Notes: generated by a model from the sequence alone, not told the origin. A stretch of DNA of 64,000 nucleotides from Leptoclinus maculatus (GCA_032191485.1 JAVDOI010000006.1:28051085-28115084), one strand, 5' to 3'; positions 27,701-39,836 are shown, counted from the stretch's first letter. Translations and numbers: made by a program.

Positions 27701-28149
27701 CATTGTGTTCAGTGTTTTTATTGTTTTTCAAAATGTGAACTGATTATGTAAACTATGTGTTCATTATGTGAATACTCATTCATTATGTAGTCACACTTAA
27801 ACTGTGCTTATTGTTTAGTCTAACTGAAGGATTTTCACAATAAGAGCAGCTTTCTTTATCCTCTTTTAAAACACACAAACATGCTGATGACAGTATTTTA
27901 TAACGTGCTCTTAATCCTACGTGTACCTTTTATTCCTATGCTTTCCTGTGACCCTGAAGAAGACAAGAAGTTTTCAAGAATTGATACAAGCGGGACTAAA
28001 ACAAAGTCTACTGACTCAATGAACACTCTAGATTCAAACTACAAGGGCATCAAATCTGCCACTGGCTCCAAATTATGATATAGTTATTGTATAATTGATT
28101 GAAAGAACAGAGAGCATTGAACACAAATGAATCATTACATTGTTAGGGA
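24797..28149. other. Intergenic, no gene recognised
   Basis: No exon or repeat could be supported here. Parts such as 26020-26260 are dense unique sequence and could be regulatory, but nothing specific stands out. Confidence 0.45.
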
Positions 28150-28335
28150 AAGGTTTGCCACATCCTGCCAGTATTTGTGACCGCTGCCTGCAGGCAAGAA
28201 GCAAGAGTCCCTTAAATCAATGCTTGAGCTAATTGCTGTTGGAGCTGAATGGAGGGGCCTGGGTGACAGCAATAGGATCAATGTTTATTGTGTGGATGAG
28301 CTGGCAATTGTGCCTGAATAAACTCAAATTAGAGT
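28150..28335. promoter_or_regulatory. Candidate conserved non-coding block 2.5 kb upstream of fezf2
   Basis: Complex sequence with homeodomain/Sox-type cores: GAGCTAATTGCTG, CTGGCAATTGTGCC and AGGATCAATGTTTATTGTG. No coding signal. Inferred enhancer candidate from position 5' of fezf2. Confidence 0.35.
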
Positions 28336-29559
28336 ATTTTTGCCCTATTTACATATGATTGGCACCAAGACAACAGGCAGTAATCCTTCCATGCTGGGCT
28401 GCAGGTGTAAAACAAAACAGAGTAGGGATGTTTTTTAAGGTTATTAACAGGAAAACTAGTGTTATAGGACGGCAACATGCTGGGCTAAGTATAGCACTGA
28501 GTCTATAGGCTGGAGGGGAATCATCCCCGTCCTCCACAGCAGCAGAGAAGCGACCACGAGTAAAGGTAGAGGCACATCCATTCAGTGGAGCGGTCAAAAC
28601 GGTGGAAAAGCTTCATTTATTTTCCCTTTTCTCTCTTCATGCGTTAACTTTGTACCAAAGCCTCCTTTAAAATCCAGTTGAGCAATGCGTCAGTGTTTCA
28701 TAAAACAGCTGTACAAGTAACTTAAAACGGTTTGAACAAAACAGAATCATGACTTAATCAACAGACGCTGACGTCATGCTCAAACTCACGGAAGATTATT
28801 TTAAATTCTGGTGGAAACTGCAAAGTTCAAAGGTACCAGCAGTGCATGAAAAAAAACACAACGTCTTAGGTTTGAATAACTCATTCCAAAGCGTGCACAG
28901 CAGATTTAATGACACAAATGTACAATTTGTGCAGATTAAGTATTAGAAAACCCCACAAAGTGTGACAAAAATCAGAAACATGATCCTCTGGCAGGTGATG
29001 AGTTTTCATATCATACAATGATAATGTGATTTATACATGGTAGTACATCCAGTGTGTGGTTGGCCCTCAGCTGAGAGTCACCATCATCATACTACATGTT
29101 AGTAATGGATGGATCTTTGCTTTGCATGACTTTCTCTGAAGGTCAGTGATCTAAGCGTCCGGTGGTGATCTTCCTGATCAATTAAAGAGCTCGCTAAGAA
29201 GACAAAGCAAGTGCCCTGCTGGAGCAGGATAAACATGGCAACCCAATCTGTAAAACACAGATGTATGCTTTGTTAACCATGAAGTAAACCATTAGTTATA
29301 TAAATCATTGTATTCTTAGCAGAGAGTTGACAACACTGTTGCTTTTTTAAACCCTCACATGCATGCTGTAGTGAGCCCAAAGGCTGGGCTATATTTCACT
29401 GTTTGGTGAGAAAAACCTCACATGGAAATAAGAACATAATTATCCCAAATTAGTTTTTGTATATTTTCAGAGACAATTGTTTTAAAAGTACCATGTCAAA
29501 TGAAATATGTCCGTGACAGAGCTACATGGAGGGAACGATGATGCTCATAATATGAACGT

Positions 29560-29730
29560 TCTTCATGCCCCTTTATTCCCAGCCTCGCGCCCTCAGGTGA
29601 AATGGCCTGCAAACACATGAATTGAACACGGCCCTCGTGGCGAATAGAAGAGAAGCTGCTGCTCATTGTAACTCCCACACAACACGGTGGATTCCAGCAA
29701 ACTTCTTGTGTGCCTCTTTAGAGGAGAAGA
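29560..29730. promoter_or_regulatory. Candidate conserved non-coding block upstream of fezf2
   Basis: Unique, balanced-composition stretch about 1.1 kb before the start codon (GCCCTCAGGTGAAATGGCC to TGCCTCTTTAGAGG), unlike the surrounding AT-rich DNA. The minus-strand open frame over it has no recognisable product. Confidence 0.3.
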
Positions 29731-30048
29731 AAGCCTCTCTTTTCATTTGTCCTTTCTGTCCAAGCTAAGTCTTTTCTTTTCCCTCTCCCTCTTTAATCCG
29801 TCCCTCTATTTCACAAAAAACACACACAAAACCAGGTTCACGCGGTGCTTTAGTGGCTAAAAGTGAAAGAGCTTGTGTTTTTCTTTTTTTCCCTCTTTGC
29901 GCTGAGTTGAGCCTTGAATCGCTCTGGAAAATTGCTTCTTTTGAATAGAGGGAAGGAGGAACAACGTTTAATAGGATCCAAAGGGAGTCTCTGCTCTTAA
30001 ACAGGTGGAAATTGGACGTCCTCGAATTTTATACAAATAGTAAGTAAG

Positions 30049-30056
30049 TATATAAG
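30049..30056 (+). promoter_or_regulatory. fezf2: Candidate TATA box upstream of fezf2
   Basis: TATATAAG followed by a GC-rich stretch lies about 750 bp before the fezf2 start codon. If used it would give a long 5' UTR. A TATA-less start nearer 30600-30750, next to an ATGCAAAT octamer at about 30622, is equally possible. Confidence 0.25.
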
Positions 30057-30797
30057 CCGGGGTGGAAAAGGAGGGATCCCATCTCCGAGGATTAGCACAG
30101 AAAAAATGTCCCAAAGTGGAAAAATAAATCAAAAAGATGATGTGTCTGAAACCAAATGAAAGCAGGAACGTTGATCAACTTTTCAAATGCGTGTTAACGA
30201 TGAAAACACAATTATGATAATAATATGTCCACCTATGTATCTAGAGGGACATGGTTTGATATTGATGTGCAGGTTGGTGAGGGCGTCTCCCTGTCACCAG
30301 TTAAGAGTTCGGGTGCCCGCTGATGTCAGGAGACATGATCCGGGCTGAGGAGGGCGGGCGCTGCCAACATGTGACAGAGAGCAGTCTGCTGGTTTCTCCA
30401 CACTCATCTGACCACTGAAGAGGTAAACTCAACTCCATGCTCTCGCATTCTCTGGGAGCTCCGACTACAACACTTTCTTTTCTTTTTTGTCTTTTTCTCC
30501 TCCTCTTCCTCCTCTTCTTCTCCCTAACGAGCTAATGTCCTGTTAATGTTGTGTGCGCTAGTTAATGAGCATCAATCCATCACCCCTGGATGCTATTGTT
30601 GCGGGGGGGATGGCCATTTGAATGCAAATGCGTGACACTGTGACAGCAAGGTGCTTATTAAACTGATGTGTCCTCCTGTCTGTTCTGCCGGGAGCTCAGG
30701 AGAGTGAACAGACGCGGGGCAGCTGGAGGAGCGGGTCGGACTCACACTAAGTTCTGCTCTGCTGCGAACTACACACAAAACTGCAACATCAAAAGAA

Positions 30798-31559
30798 ATG
30801 GCAAGTTCTGCTTCCCTGGAGACGGTGATGTCCTGCGGTAGGACCGGGCCGTCCGCGGCTCCCAAGACCCTCGCCTTCTCCATAGACCGGATCATGTCCA
30901 AGAGCTCGGAGCCGAGGGGGAGCGCGGAGGAGCGGTCCGAGGGGAAGAAGCTGCTGGGGCTCTGCTCCCCGATCCCCTGCGTGTTCCCGCTGCAGCCCTT
31001 CAGCTACGACCTGCAGGCCAAGGCGCTTATGAACTACTCGGAGCTGTGGAGAGCCAGTTTCAGGGGGACTTTTTGTGGTTCCGCAGCCGCGCCGTGCAAA
31101 GGGAACTGCGGCATGTGCGGCAAAGCGGAGTCGGGCTTGAAGCAGCCGCTGCTGACGTCGGGGAGCCGGGTGGTGAAACCGCAGGTCATCCACCAGGCCG
31201 TGGCCGTGCCCAGCGGCGGCTCGCTGTACTATCTCAATTACCTGGACTCCGCGTACCAGCAGTCGGAGCTGTTGGCCGGACACTGGTTCTCCAACCCGCA
31301 GGCCCAGGCCTCTCTGTCGGCGCACCACAGACTTTTGCTGGAGAACGCCAAACTTGCCGCGGTGGGGTCCGAGAAGCTGCCCACACCACAGTACCCGCAC
31401 AAGGAACATCTGCCGGGGCAGCTGGACCAGATAGTGAAGGAGAACCACGGCCTGAGCGCCGAGAAGAACGGCGTCAAGACGCACAGCAAACTCAGCAGCA
31501 GCTGCACCAGCGCTGCTGACGGGAAACCCAAAAACTTCACGTGTGAAGTGTGTGGAAAG
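30798..31559 (+). CDS. fezf2: fezf2 coding exon 1
   Basis: 254 codons, ending within finger 1 after CEVCGK. Donor AAAG followed by GTAACT. It is GC-rich and carries the eh1 motif and the whole non-finger region. Open frames in other phases here (for example 30789-31484 minus and 31046-31519 plus) are GC-driven shadows. Confidence 0.96.
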
Positions 31560-34091
31560 GTAACTCGTTTTTTTGCACTTTTTTTACGTGTATAAAATAT
31601 ACATATTTCGTTAAAAGGGGATTTTTGAACTCTAAAGTACAGTAGGCCTATATTATAATATAGGCCTACTGTACTTTAGAGATCTACAATTATTGTTATT
31701 ATTAATAATAATAATAACAGCAAATTGTTACTATTAAATATTATCGTTTTAAATTGAATGATATCCCAATGTTTCTGATTAAAACGAAAAATGTAATTAA
31801 ATAACACAAAATGAACCAGATTAAATTCCAGATGATCTAAATGAGATCATTTTTATTTCTAAACTCGCTGGTGTTTTGTCGAAATGATAATTCATATCCT
31901 CGGTGTTTCCGTGTCAGGTTTTTAACGCGCATTACAACCTGACCAGACACATGCCGGTGCACACCGGGGCCCGGCCCTTCGTGTGCAAAGTGTGCGGTAA
32001 AGGATTCCGGCAGGCAAGCACGCTGTGCAGACACAAGATCATCCACACACAGGTGAGACGCAGCGCACGCGAACACATGCTTTGTTTCCTTATTTCTTAT
32101 CAATCCGGTCCTGGCTTTAAAAAAATCCTGCATTTGATTTGATTTTGTTTTAACAGATTTTTTTTTTCCTGTTCAGGAAAAGCCTCATAAATGCAACCAG
32201 TGTGGGAAGGCGTTCAACAGGAGCTCCACGCTCAACACTCACGTGCGGATCCACGCCGGCTACAAACCTTTCGTCTGTGAGTTCTGCGGGAAAGGTTTCC
32301 ACCAGAAAGGTAACGATCCGCCCGATGGCACATTGAAATGAATGTAAATGAGCATTATTCATTTCTACGAGTCTTGTACTGTACCGTTGTCTATAACGGT
32401 TCATGTGGTTCGTGTTCTGCGCTCCACAGCCTGTTTATGAAGCGACTACTCCATCTTTATTCCCTCTAATGTTAGCTCCTAAAATGTATTTTCAAAACGA
32501 CAAAAAACAACCTCTGCGTTTGATGAGATTATTTAATCTATTTCCAATCTTGACATAATATTTATTATCTTCCTGGTTGAAGATGAAATATGATATCGCT
32601 GTGCTGCTGGATGACGGCATTGTCTTCGTCTCCTAATATAATATTACACTCTCTTCATATCATGCAGACGGAGGGTTGTTCGTCGTATTATTTTATTCTT
32701 ACAGTTCTAAATATGTCACCACGTGCAGTATTTCCTCGCCTTTATTTGGGCCTCTAAACAATGACAGCTTATGCTTTAGTTGACTGTGAAGGAATCCTCG
32801 GAGTCTGAAGCAGCGCCATATGCTGCCGCTCTTAGTTATCTGAGAGGAATGAAGGGGGAATAATTGCAGGCCCGCCGATGAGCGTGATGCGATCAGTGGA
32901 AATAGGACATGTCACTTTCCGCGGACTAATTCTCCTCCAGAGACGCAGCATTTGCTGTGGGTCAGCTGCGAGACCTCGGCACAGATGAGAATCAGGGCTT
33001 TTTCTCTTCGTGGAGTTGTCGCTAAGCTTGATTCTGACAAAGTTTGACAACTTCTTGACTTCCGACACACAAAACCCTGATTGCTGAAGAGACAGAGCAG
33101 CCTCTAACTTCACAATGAACCCTGACCTTGGCGGGAGGGGGTAGAGAAGAAAAAGAGGCCTCTTGCATCTTCACTTTCTTGTAGATTCCCAGTAAACAGT
33201 CTCACTTTCCCCTCCTGCTTCTCTTCAGCCCTCCTTTAAAAAGATGATGCCTCTGTTCTAGTTATTTCAACTGTGATCTCACGTGGGGACATCTGCCAGT
33301 GGACATCAGTCCATCCATTCACCATTAGTGCAGTTCAATCAAGCATCATTGACTTCTTTGTTTTGAGAAGAAACAAGTCAGGAAACCACAACGTGTACAT
33401 GTGGAATTCATTTTAAATATTCCAGATGATTTCACAGACCGGCTAATAATTCATAAGATTCATAAGTGTTTTTTTGTGCTGTTCTGTTTAGTATGCAGTG
33501 ATTGTTTTTATCCATCAAATGTTGTCCAGTCAGGATTCCATCTTTTGTCTTTCAGAGGAAAGAAAGGTATGTTGAGTGATGACTTCAGGGCTGTGTTTCA
33601 CACAGGAAGATGTCGGCCTGTGTGTAATGGAATGTCATTACAGTGTGTTATCACGCTGATTACCTGGACAAATAGAAGCAAACAGCTGCTTCCAACTCCT
33701 TCATGAAACAATACATGTCGAGACATGACTTGACTTTTCTCACTATTCTTTATATTTGATGATGAAACTTAAAGAATCAAATCATAATCAATGAGGAAAA
33801 TCATTGTTCATTATTCCTTTTCTTCGTCTCCCAGGAAACTACAAGAACCACAAGCTGACGCACAGCGGAGAGAAGCAGTACAAGTGCTCCATCTGCAACA
33901 AGGCCTTCCACCAGGTCTACAACCTGACCTTCCACATGCACACACACAACGACAAGAAGCCCTTCACCTGCGCCACCTGCGGGAAGGGCTTCTGCCGCAA
34001 CTTTGACCTGAAGAAACACATCCGGAAGCTGCACGACGGCGTCTTCAAGGCGCCCACGGAGGCCTCCAGAGAGAGGGAGCTGCAGAGCTGA
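30798..34091 (+). CDS. fezf2: Fez family zinc finger protein 2, complete, four coding exons
   Basis: Fezf2 is a nuclear C2H2 transcriptional repressor that patterns the forebrain and specifies subcerebral projection and dopaminergic neurons. Coding exons: 30798-31559, 31918-32052, 32177-32309, 33835-34091; total 1287 bp, 428 residues plus TGA. All introns are GT-AG. The protein opens MASSASLETVMS. The eh1 repression motif FSIDRIM, which recruits Groucho/TLE, is at residues 27-33. Then comes KKLLGLCSPIPC and six C2H2 fingers from about residue 248 to the end: CEVCGK, CKVCGK, CNQCGK, CEFCGK, CSICNK and CATCGK, each with an H-x3-H or H-x4-H pair. The tail is ELQS. Start context is AGAAATGG. N-terminus and tail distinguish it from fezf1. 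Position after cadps supports the name. Confidence 0.96.
31630..31681. repeat. Perfect 52-bp palindrome in fezf2 intron 1
   Basis: The two 26-bp arms are exact reverse complements with no spacer. The left arm starts CTCTAAAGTACAGTAGGCC; the centre is TATTATAATA. It lies 71 bp after the exon 1 donor. It could be a relic of a small inverted-repeat element or a cruciform-prone site; the RNA would form a perfect hairpin. Confidence 0.97.
31918..32052 (+). CDS. fezf2: fezf2 coding exon 2
   Basis: 45 codons in phase 0, completing finger 1 (VFNAHYNLTRHMPVH) and encoding finger 2 (CKVCGKGFRQASTLCRH). Acceptor GTGTCAG, donor CAG followed by GTGAGA. Confidence 0.96.
32177..32309 (+). CDS. fezf2: fezf2 coding exon 3
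   Basis: 44 codons plus one base, encoding finger 3 and most of finger 4, with the linker KPHKCNQC. Acceptor TTCAG after a poly-T tract. The donor is AAAG followed by GTAACG, splitting the Gly codon of HQKGNY. Confidence 0.96.
32815..33035. promoter_or_regulatory. Candidate conserved block in fezf2 intron 3
   Basis: Within the 1.5-kb last intron, a stretch with GGGGGAATAATTGCAGGCCC, GGACTAATTCTCC and TTTGCTGTGGGTCAGC is complex and unlike the AT-rich intron around it. Enhancer candidate by position only. The minus-strand frame 32832-33113 over it has no recognisable domain. Confidence 0.35.
33835..34091 (+). CDS. fezf2: fezf2 coding exon 4 with stop
   Basis: Starts with the two bases completing the split Gly codon, then NYKNHKLTH (end of finger 4), finger 5 (CSICNKAFHQVYNLTFH), finger 6 (CATCGKGFCRNFDLKKH) and the C-terminal tail ending ELQS. 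Acceptor TCTCCCAG. Confidence 0.96.
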
Positions 34092-34476
34092 GGCACGCCA
34101 CTGAGTCCTCATAACACAGTTTAGTACTCCACCTGGGACTGCTGGGCCCCTGAGAGACTGGCTGCTGTGCTGCATCTGTGGCCGCGTTGAACAGCTTTTG
34201 AATGTCCAGAGAGGTCGTCCAATACAATTGGACACAATCACTTAAAGGGAACTGTGGTCATCCTATAAGATGGAGGATCCTGTGACACTGTGGTACTACA
34301 ACACGTCATACTTATCACTGTAGGAATATGAGGCTGCCCACACAGAAGGGACACACATGGGAGAGATCCTCGTGGAACTGTAAATAATAGCTTATGGAAA
34401 TAATACAAAAAAATGTTATTTAAACTGTGGATCATTGCCATGTTGTGTATTTCACAGAAAAAAACAAGTTAATGTG

Positions 34477-34482
34477 AATAAA
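34477..34482 (+). terminator. fezf2: Candidate fezf2 polyadenylation signal
   Basis: AATAAA 386 bp after the stop codon. A second AATAAA follows at 34552-34557, so the 3' UTR is probably about 0.4-0.5 kb. Confidence 0.6.
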
Positions 34483-34906
34483 TAAGTTATAACTTATAAT
34501 GAAAACTGAATGTTTGAGCCATGCTGTTTCTGTTTTTTGAAGGCATTTGAAAATAAAAGAATGAAGTGATATGATGAAAGTGGTGTTGGCTACGTTCAGA
34601 ATCAGGGTTCACAGTTTAGAAAACTCAGGAACAAATTCATAAACAACATTATCAGAAAAGAAAATCAGAGCATGAACATGTTGGAAACAAAGAGAAAGAG
34701 TAAATACACAAGGACTGAACCAACAGCACAACCTGTAGAGTTGAGCTGTTGTTTTCTTATTATTCATCATTTTATTTTCTTCTGTTGATTTGTTTTTTAT
34801 GTGCTTGTGTTTTTTGTTTTGCTGTGTTTTAAACCTCAAGACAACGATCGACAGACAGAATGAGACAGCTTCAAGACGAGTTATATGAATACATATTTCA
34901 TAGATT

Positions 34907-34975
34907 CATTACATTATGTTACATTTATTTAGCTGACGCTTTCATCCAAAGCTATACAATGAGTGCATTCAGGAC
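34907..34975. repeat. Teleost interspersed repeat fragment
   Basis: Contains ACATTTATTTAGCTGACGC, then TTCATCCAAAGC and CAATGAGTGCATTC. I recognise this phrase as a very common fish retroelement tail. Only about 70 bp remain. Confidence 0.5.
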
Positions 34976-35399
34976 TAACATCATGGAACCGCATCAAATA
35001 AGCTCAGATTCTTCATACTTCATACTTCAGATGCAGTCACATGAGGTGATGTAGTTTCTGTCCTGATGTCATCGGAGAACTGGTTGTAAACAGTCCGGAC
35101 TATTCTAAAAATCATTTAAACACATTTAAACAAAAATAAGATAACACAACGCACACAAAAAACACATATATAATAATTATGTTCATAGTAATTTCCAGAG
35201 TTCAGCATCATTCCCCCATGAGCAAGCACAATAATATATATCTATATATATATTATGATTATGAATATGATAATGATTATGTTTATAATAATTGACAGTG
35301 ATCTTTGTGGGTGTTATTTTGAAGTGTTAGAAAGCCACATATAGACTCAGTCTGGCTCCACTGTATGCTCTGAGCCACTTTGCTTCACCATTTATTGAC

Positions 35400-35835
35400 A
35401 GACACGATCTTAATAATGGAGCATTTACACTTGACTTCGGCGTAATGGCGCAAATGATCGGAGATAACATGGACCCTTGAAAGCGAATGACATTAAGCAG
35501 CCCGCCGGTGGGGGGAGGATTGATTGGGGAGGGGCGAGTAGCTTACTGTCGCATCCGGAGCCCTTCATCAGACTGGGAGATAATGGAGCACTCAGGCCGC
35601 AGCTCCTCATCTGGGCCTCCGTGTTAATAGAGCACACGTTATTCTCCTCACGGCTCCTGGAACAATATTATCCCTGCACACATTCTGTGGAGAGGCAGAT
35701 CCGTGCTCCCAAATGGCGCTCTTTCTATTAACAGCCAATTAGCGCTCAGCCGGGCCGGCCGGGCCTGCAGAAGCCCGGCTGGGCTAATATAGCCAGATGA
35801 ATGCCCCGCCTCATCGGCTGAAATGAGGGAGACAT
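35400..35835. promoter_or_regulatory. Candidate conserved non-coding block 1.3 kb downstream of fezf2
   Basis: A GC-balanced stretch with homeodomain-type cores (GTGTTAATAGAGC, CCAATTAGCGCTCAGC) and a Sox-like ACAATATTATCC, followed by an inverted GCCGGGC/GCCCGGC cluster at 35750-35780. It contrasts sharply with the AT-rich flanks. Enhancer inferred, not demonstrated. Confidence 0.4.
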
Positions 35836-36464
35836 GTTGGGAACAGTGGACCTTGTTGTAGCTCCAACAGCTTTCAAATGAAATGATTTCAACGTCCAGA
35901 GTTAACGAAAGCCTAAAGGCTCTGGTGGAACATGTGGGGGTGAAGCTGCAACAAGCCTGTTTACATTCAACTATCGGAAAATACGTGCTGGAAGATAATG
36001 ATGATGAGATGCTAGTGTTGGATTTCTTCTTCGCTTTTTACAGTTTGATCAAGTCTCTGGAGTCAGGAGTTATAACCACTCAAACGAGTTATATATTCAT
36101 TTAACTGTTACATTATTAAAACATAATACAAAAATAATGAATTAAATAAAACAATTGAATACAAAATATTCCAAATATAAAAATAAATGTCCAGTTCACT
36201 TCCAGCTGATGACCTTTGTGTCCTAACACCACAGCACTGTCCAATTAAAGATATGCCACCAGGACCCAGAGACCATCACCACGTCACGTGTCTGCGTGCA
36301 CACTTCCCCGGTGTTATCATGACACGGAGACACGGAGACACGGAGGGAACACGGTGATCTACAGCGATGAGTGACAACCAGACAAAAAACCGCGCACGCA
36401 GCAGCCGTGTGTGTGCACGTGTGTGTGCACCTGCGTGCTGCTGGCACGGAGACAAACAATGTCC

Positions 36465-36481
36465 GGGGGGGGGGGGGGGGG
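36465..36481. repeat. Poly(G) run of 17
   Basis: Uninterrupted G homopolymer; length may be unreliable in assembly. Confidence 0.9.
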
Positions 36482-36589
36482 CAGTAAACAAGCTAAAGGA
36501 GAACAGGTTGCCCTTTTCTCCGCGCTGCCCCCTGCACCTCTCTGCGACATCTGAGCATCCGCCGCACTATCCACAAACACGTTAATTGA

Positions 36590-36995
36590 CGAACGGGAGC
36601 TTTATTTAAGGCGCGCCCACGCGGGGGGAGATTAGAGGGGGGGAGCGCGGGAGCGCGCGCTAATCGGCTGTCAACAACGTGAGGACATCTTTCTTTTGCT
36701 CTCCCCGCCACCGGGGGGATCACCGGGGATTCAGGCAATTTACGGGCCACAAAGGAGCTCGTTTGAGACAGGAGGAGAAGAAAAGAGAGAGGCGGACTTT
36801 TGTCTAGCCGATTGAATTGATTGTAAATGGGAGATTAGCGAGGAGCGTCAGCAGCGGCCCGTAAGGGCCCGGTCGAGGAGGAGGGAGAGAAAGGGACCAA
36901 TTAAATCTACCAAATGTTAACTTACATCAGTTTCCCCTCAGTTTAGCCCACATGAAATTCCAATTAAAGCGTCCTCTTTAGGAGAGGGAGGGGGG
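36590..36995. promoter_or_regulatory. Candidate conserved non-coding block downstream of fezf2
   Basis: GC-rich then balanced sequence: GCGCGCTAATCGGCTGTC, CGATTGAATTGATTG, then TGTTAACTTACATCAG and CCAATTAAAGCG. It lacks simple repeats apart from G runs. Homeodomain-like TAATC/AATTA cores recur. Confidence 0.35.
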
Positions 36996-37839
36996 AGGAG
37001 GGAGGACAGCTAGTGTCCTACAACCTGCAGACAACGTTCCCACAACATCTGGTAGCATTAGGCTCTGTTCTACCAGTTCCTCCTATAGATTGATCACTTC
37101 ATGGCACTATGATCAATACAAACCTATTAGAGAATAGATATCAATTCATTTAAACGACAACAAAAGAAGAACTTTTACAGTTCTACGAAAATAAATCATT
37201 TCACATGTAATAAAGTAAAGAGGTCTACATCACACAAACAATCAATGTGTTAACTTGTTGAGCTTTTATAATAATAATGCGTTTTATGTCTTTAATTATT
37301 ACAGTTGCCTACAAAGTGTTTGGGTATCGGTGACGGTGTTAAAGGGTTGAGTTCAATGTTTCTAAGGTTTTATGGAGGTTTATTGTACCTCTTTGTACAC
37401 ATGTTGATCAGCCTCTAACGTTCGGTGAATGTTTTTGAGGACATTTCTCCAGAATGTTCTTTGTTACATATGTTGTGAGTGTAACACATGTTCTGTGTCG
37501 TCCTCCAGGAAACCATTGAGCAGAACATGTTCTGTTGGTGGTGCGATGCTCTGACAGAGCACAGGTTTATAGAATCAAAGCAAAAGGTAAAGTATGAGAA
37601 GAACGGTGTGTTGGAATCATGTCTCATTGCTATGTTAGCATGTTTTATGACTCTGTAATCTCCATCCATTTTTAGATTGGAGCCTTTTAGGTAAATGGTG
37701 AAAAGAAAGAAGATATGAAGTTTCATCCCATCACTTTCATTGGATTCACTTGGGTTTGTTTCTGCTAAGCAGCAGACTGCAAAGTTAATATTGAGATACA
37801 ATTCAGCTTAGAAACCTAAAAGGCTTGGACTGGCCTGAG

Positions 37840-38345
37840 CAGCCCCAACCCCCCCACAACCCAGCCCTCGTTAGGGGAGCACAATGAGCCTCCAGGATTC
37901 ATTGTAAAGTGCTGAGGGGTTAATGAGCAGTGGCTTCTCTCCACTCTCTGGCTCTGTTCCTGCTTTAAACGAGAGGCAGTTGAAAGTACGGAGGATGAAG
38001 CGGGCGACAATGGAGTTTAGACCTGTTGAGATGTCATGTTTAAAAACACATTTATGTTACATTTCTTATAAGCACATTTGACATTATGTTTACCAAAGAA
38101 GGCGCTGTCATTGACCCTCATTCCGCTTCAAAAACGTAACCAGCAGGCCGTGAATGTGGCGGGGCTCAGTGCTGAGGGATCCGGGGTGTGATGCATGGAA
38201 ATGAGCCACTCGAGAAGCAGCCGAACACACAGATTAAAATGGAACAGCCGCGGCATTCACTCGCTCCTCATTTAGATTCTTTTACAGAGTCAACCCCAGG
38301 CCTTTCTCCACCAAAAACCTCATCAGGATGTCTTAAAGACGGCGG
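37840..38345. promoter_or_regulatory. Candidate conserved non-coding block, about 7 kb downstream of the fezf2 start
   Basis: Two dense segments (37840-37990 and 38180-38345) with GGGGTTAATGAGC and CAGATTAAAATGG motifs. Vertebrate Fezf2 is known to have distal downstream forebrain enhancers at about this distance in mouse; whether this is the counterpart is an inference from spacing. Confidence 0.35.
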
Positions 38346-39428
38346 CGAGCAGCTTGTCCCTGGGATGTGCCTACCCGCCTGCCTTGGCATGTCAAGGGCA
38401 CGGTGGGCCAGGAGTGGCTGTGAGGGGAAGTGATGGGCTGCTGGGAACTGAGCAGGGAGGGAGCTCTCAGCGCTGATCTGTTGTAAGACTCCATTCTCTG
38501 ACCTCCGTCTATCTGGTCTGTAGCTGCAGGCAGAGGAGCTGAGGGGAAACCTTCATCTCTCGTGGGTGGAGGAGGAGGAGGAGGGTGAGCCGTCACTGAC
38601 AGTGTTTGAACCATTTCATGACCAAAAACATCCTAAGATTGACTGATATGTTCTCGTCTCCTCTAAAACAACACTTTCACCACTTCTGGCGTTTAGGCCT
38701 CGCTGCTAAAAGAGAGCTGAATTGAAACTAAATAATTTTCCAGCAATTTTGCAAACCAGTTAATTGTTGTAGTCATTGATTAAGCACAAATGCCAAACAT
38801 CCGTCAGTCAAATAAAAACAGCTCTGAGGTATTTGTAGGGCTGCCTCCTCTTAGTCTATTAATCTACGATTCCTTTAGTCAAAGTCTGTCATCGGCATTT
38901 TCCACTATTTTTATTTTTGACATTTTTTTAGACTTAATACTTAATTGATCAATTGATAAAAATATGAATATATATAAACTTATAAATAAATACAAAAGAA
39001 ACTGACATATTGAACAATAATCAAAACTGTAGCACATTTTCTTGCACCAGAGGAAATCATTTCATAAACAGGCCGAAGATGAATCTGGATCAGATGAACC
39101 AGAACACGTTAGAACAGAGGTAGCCCACGCGGTGCCCGCGGGAGCCTGGTCGCCCGCAGGGACCACGTGAGTCGCCGCAAGGCATGAAGGCATGTTCTCA
39201 AAATAGCACCAGTCCCCTCGGAGCTCCGTCTGGACATTTGAGTTGCTGTTCCTCTTGAATCAAACATCCGGATGGCGCTTCCCGTTGGCACCGGTCCGTC
39301 AGTCCTCAACAGGCCGCGGGGCAACAACTCGTGGGTGGCGGGGTCGAGGCGAGGCCACGCAGTAGAGGCCCGGACTAGAGGGTTGAACGCGGGCGCCCGA
39401 AGACGCTCGCGCGCCTCGGAGGGTTGGA

Positions 39429-39449
39429 CCCCCCCCCCCCCCCCCCCCC
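39429..39449. repeat. Poly(C) run of 21
   Basis: C homopolymer inside the hAT element. Confidence 0.9.
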
Positions 39450-39469
39450 TCGGCTATAGACGAGACTTT

Positions 39470-39553
39470 TTATTAGAACCGTTAGAAAAACTGGTGTCGG
39501 TGACAACAGACGGGGCTCCCGCCATCACGGGGCTGCATGCAGGCTTTATTTAA
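39470..39553 (+). pseudogene. hAT transposase fragment
   Basis: About 27 residues read EPLEKLVSVTTDGAPAITG and onward to LHAGFI, matching the 'VTTDGAP-M-G' core seen in ZBED5/SCAND3-like hAT transposases. No other part of the enzyme is preserved. Confidence 0.7.
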
Positions 39554-39836
39554 TGCAAAGTGACCCAGACTGTAATAGGATTCATTTAAACATTTGTATC
39601 TTACATAACTGAACATGATTTGTTCAAACATGTTACAAAGGTAGTGGTTAGCAAACGAGATGTGAAGATATGACAGTTAATGATTTACAATTTTTTTTTA
39701 GAAGTGATCATTTGTACAAAAATATACAAATCAAAATACTATTTAATAATACAATACAACAAATTACACAATCATTGTTAATAATTATTGTGAGGAATAA
39801 TTAACATTGACATGTGATCAGACAGTCTCCTCACAT

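Noticed and set aside
30789..31519. 231-codon minus-strand and 157-codon plus-strand frames over fezf2 exon 1
   Set aside because: GC-rich shadows of the fezf2 coding frame, which has the family protein sequence and correct splice sites.
31630..31681. Possible microRNA precursor at the fezf2 intron palindrome
   Set aside because: Arms are perfectly complementary with no loop or bulges, unlike a typical pre-miRNA; kept only as a palindrome.
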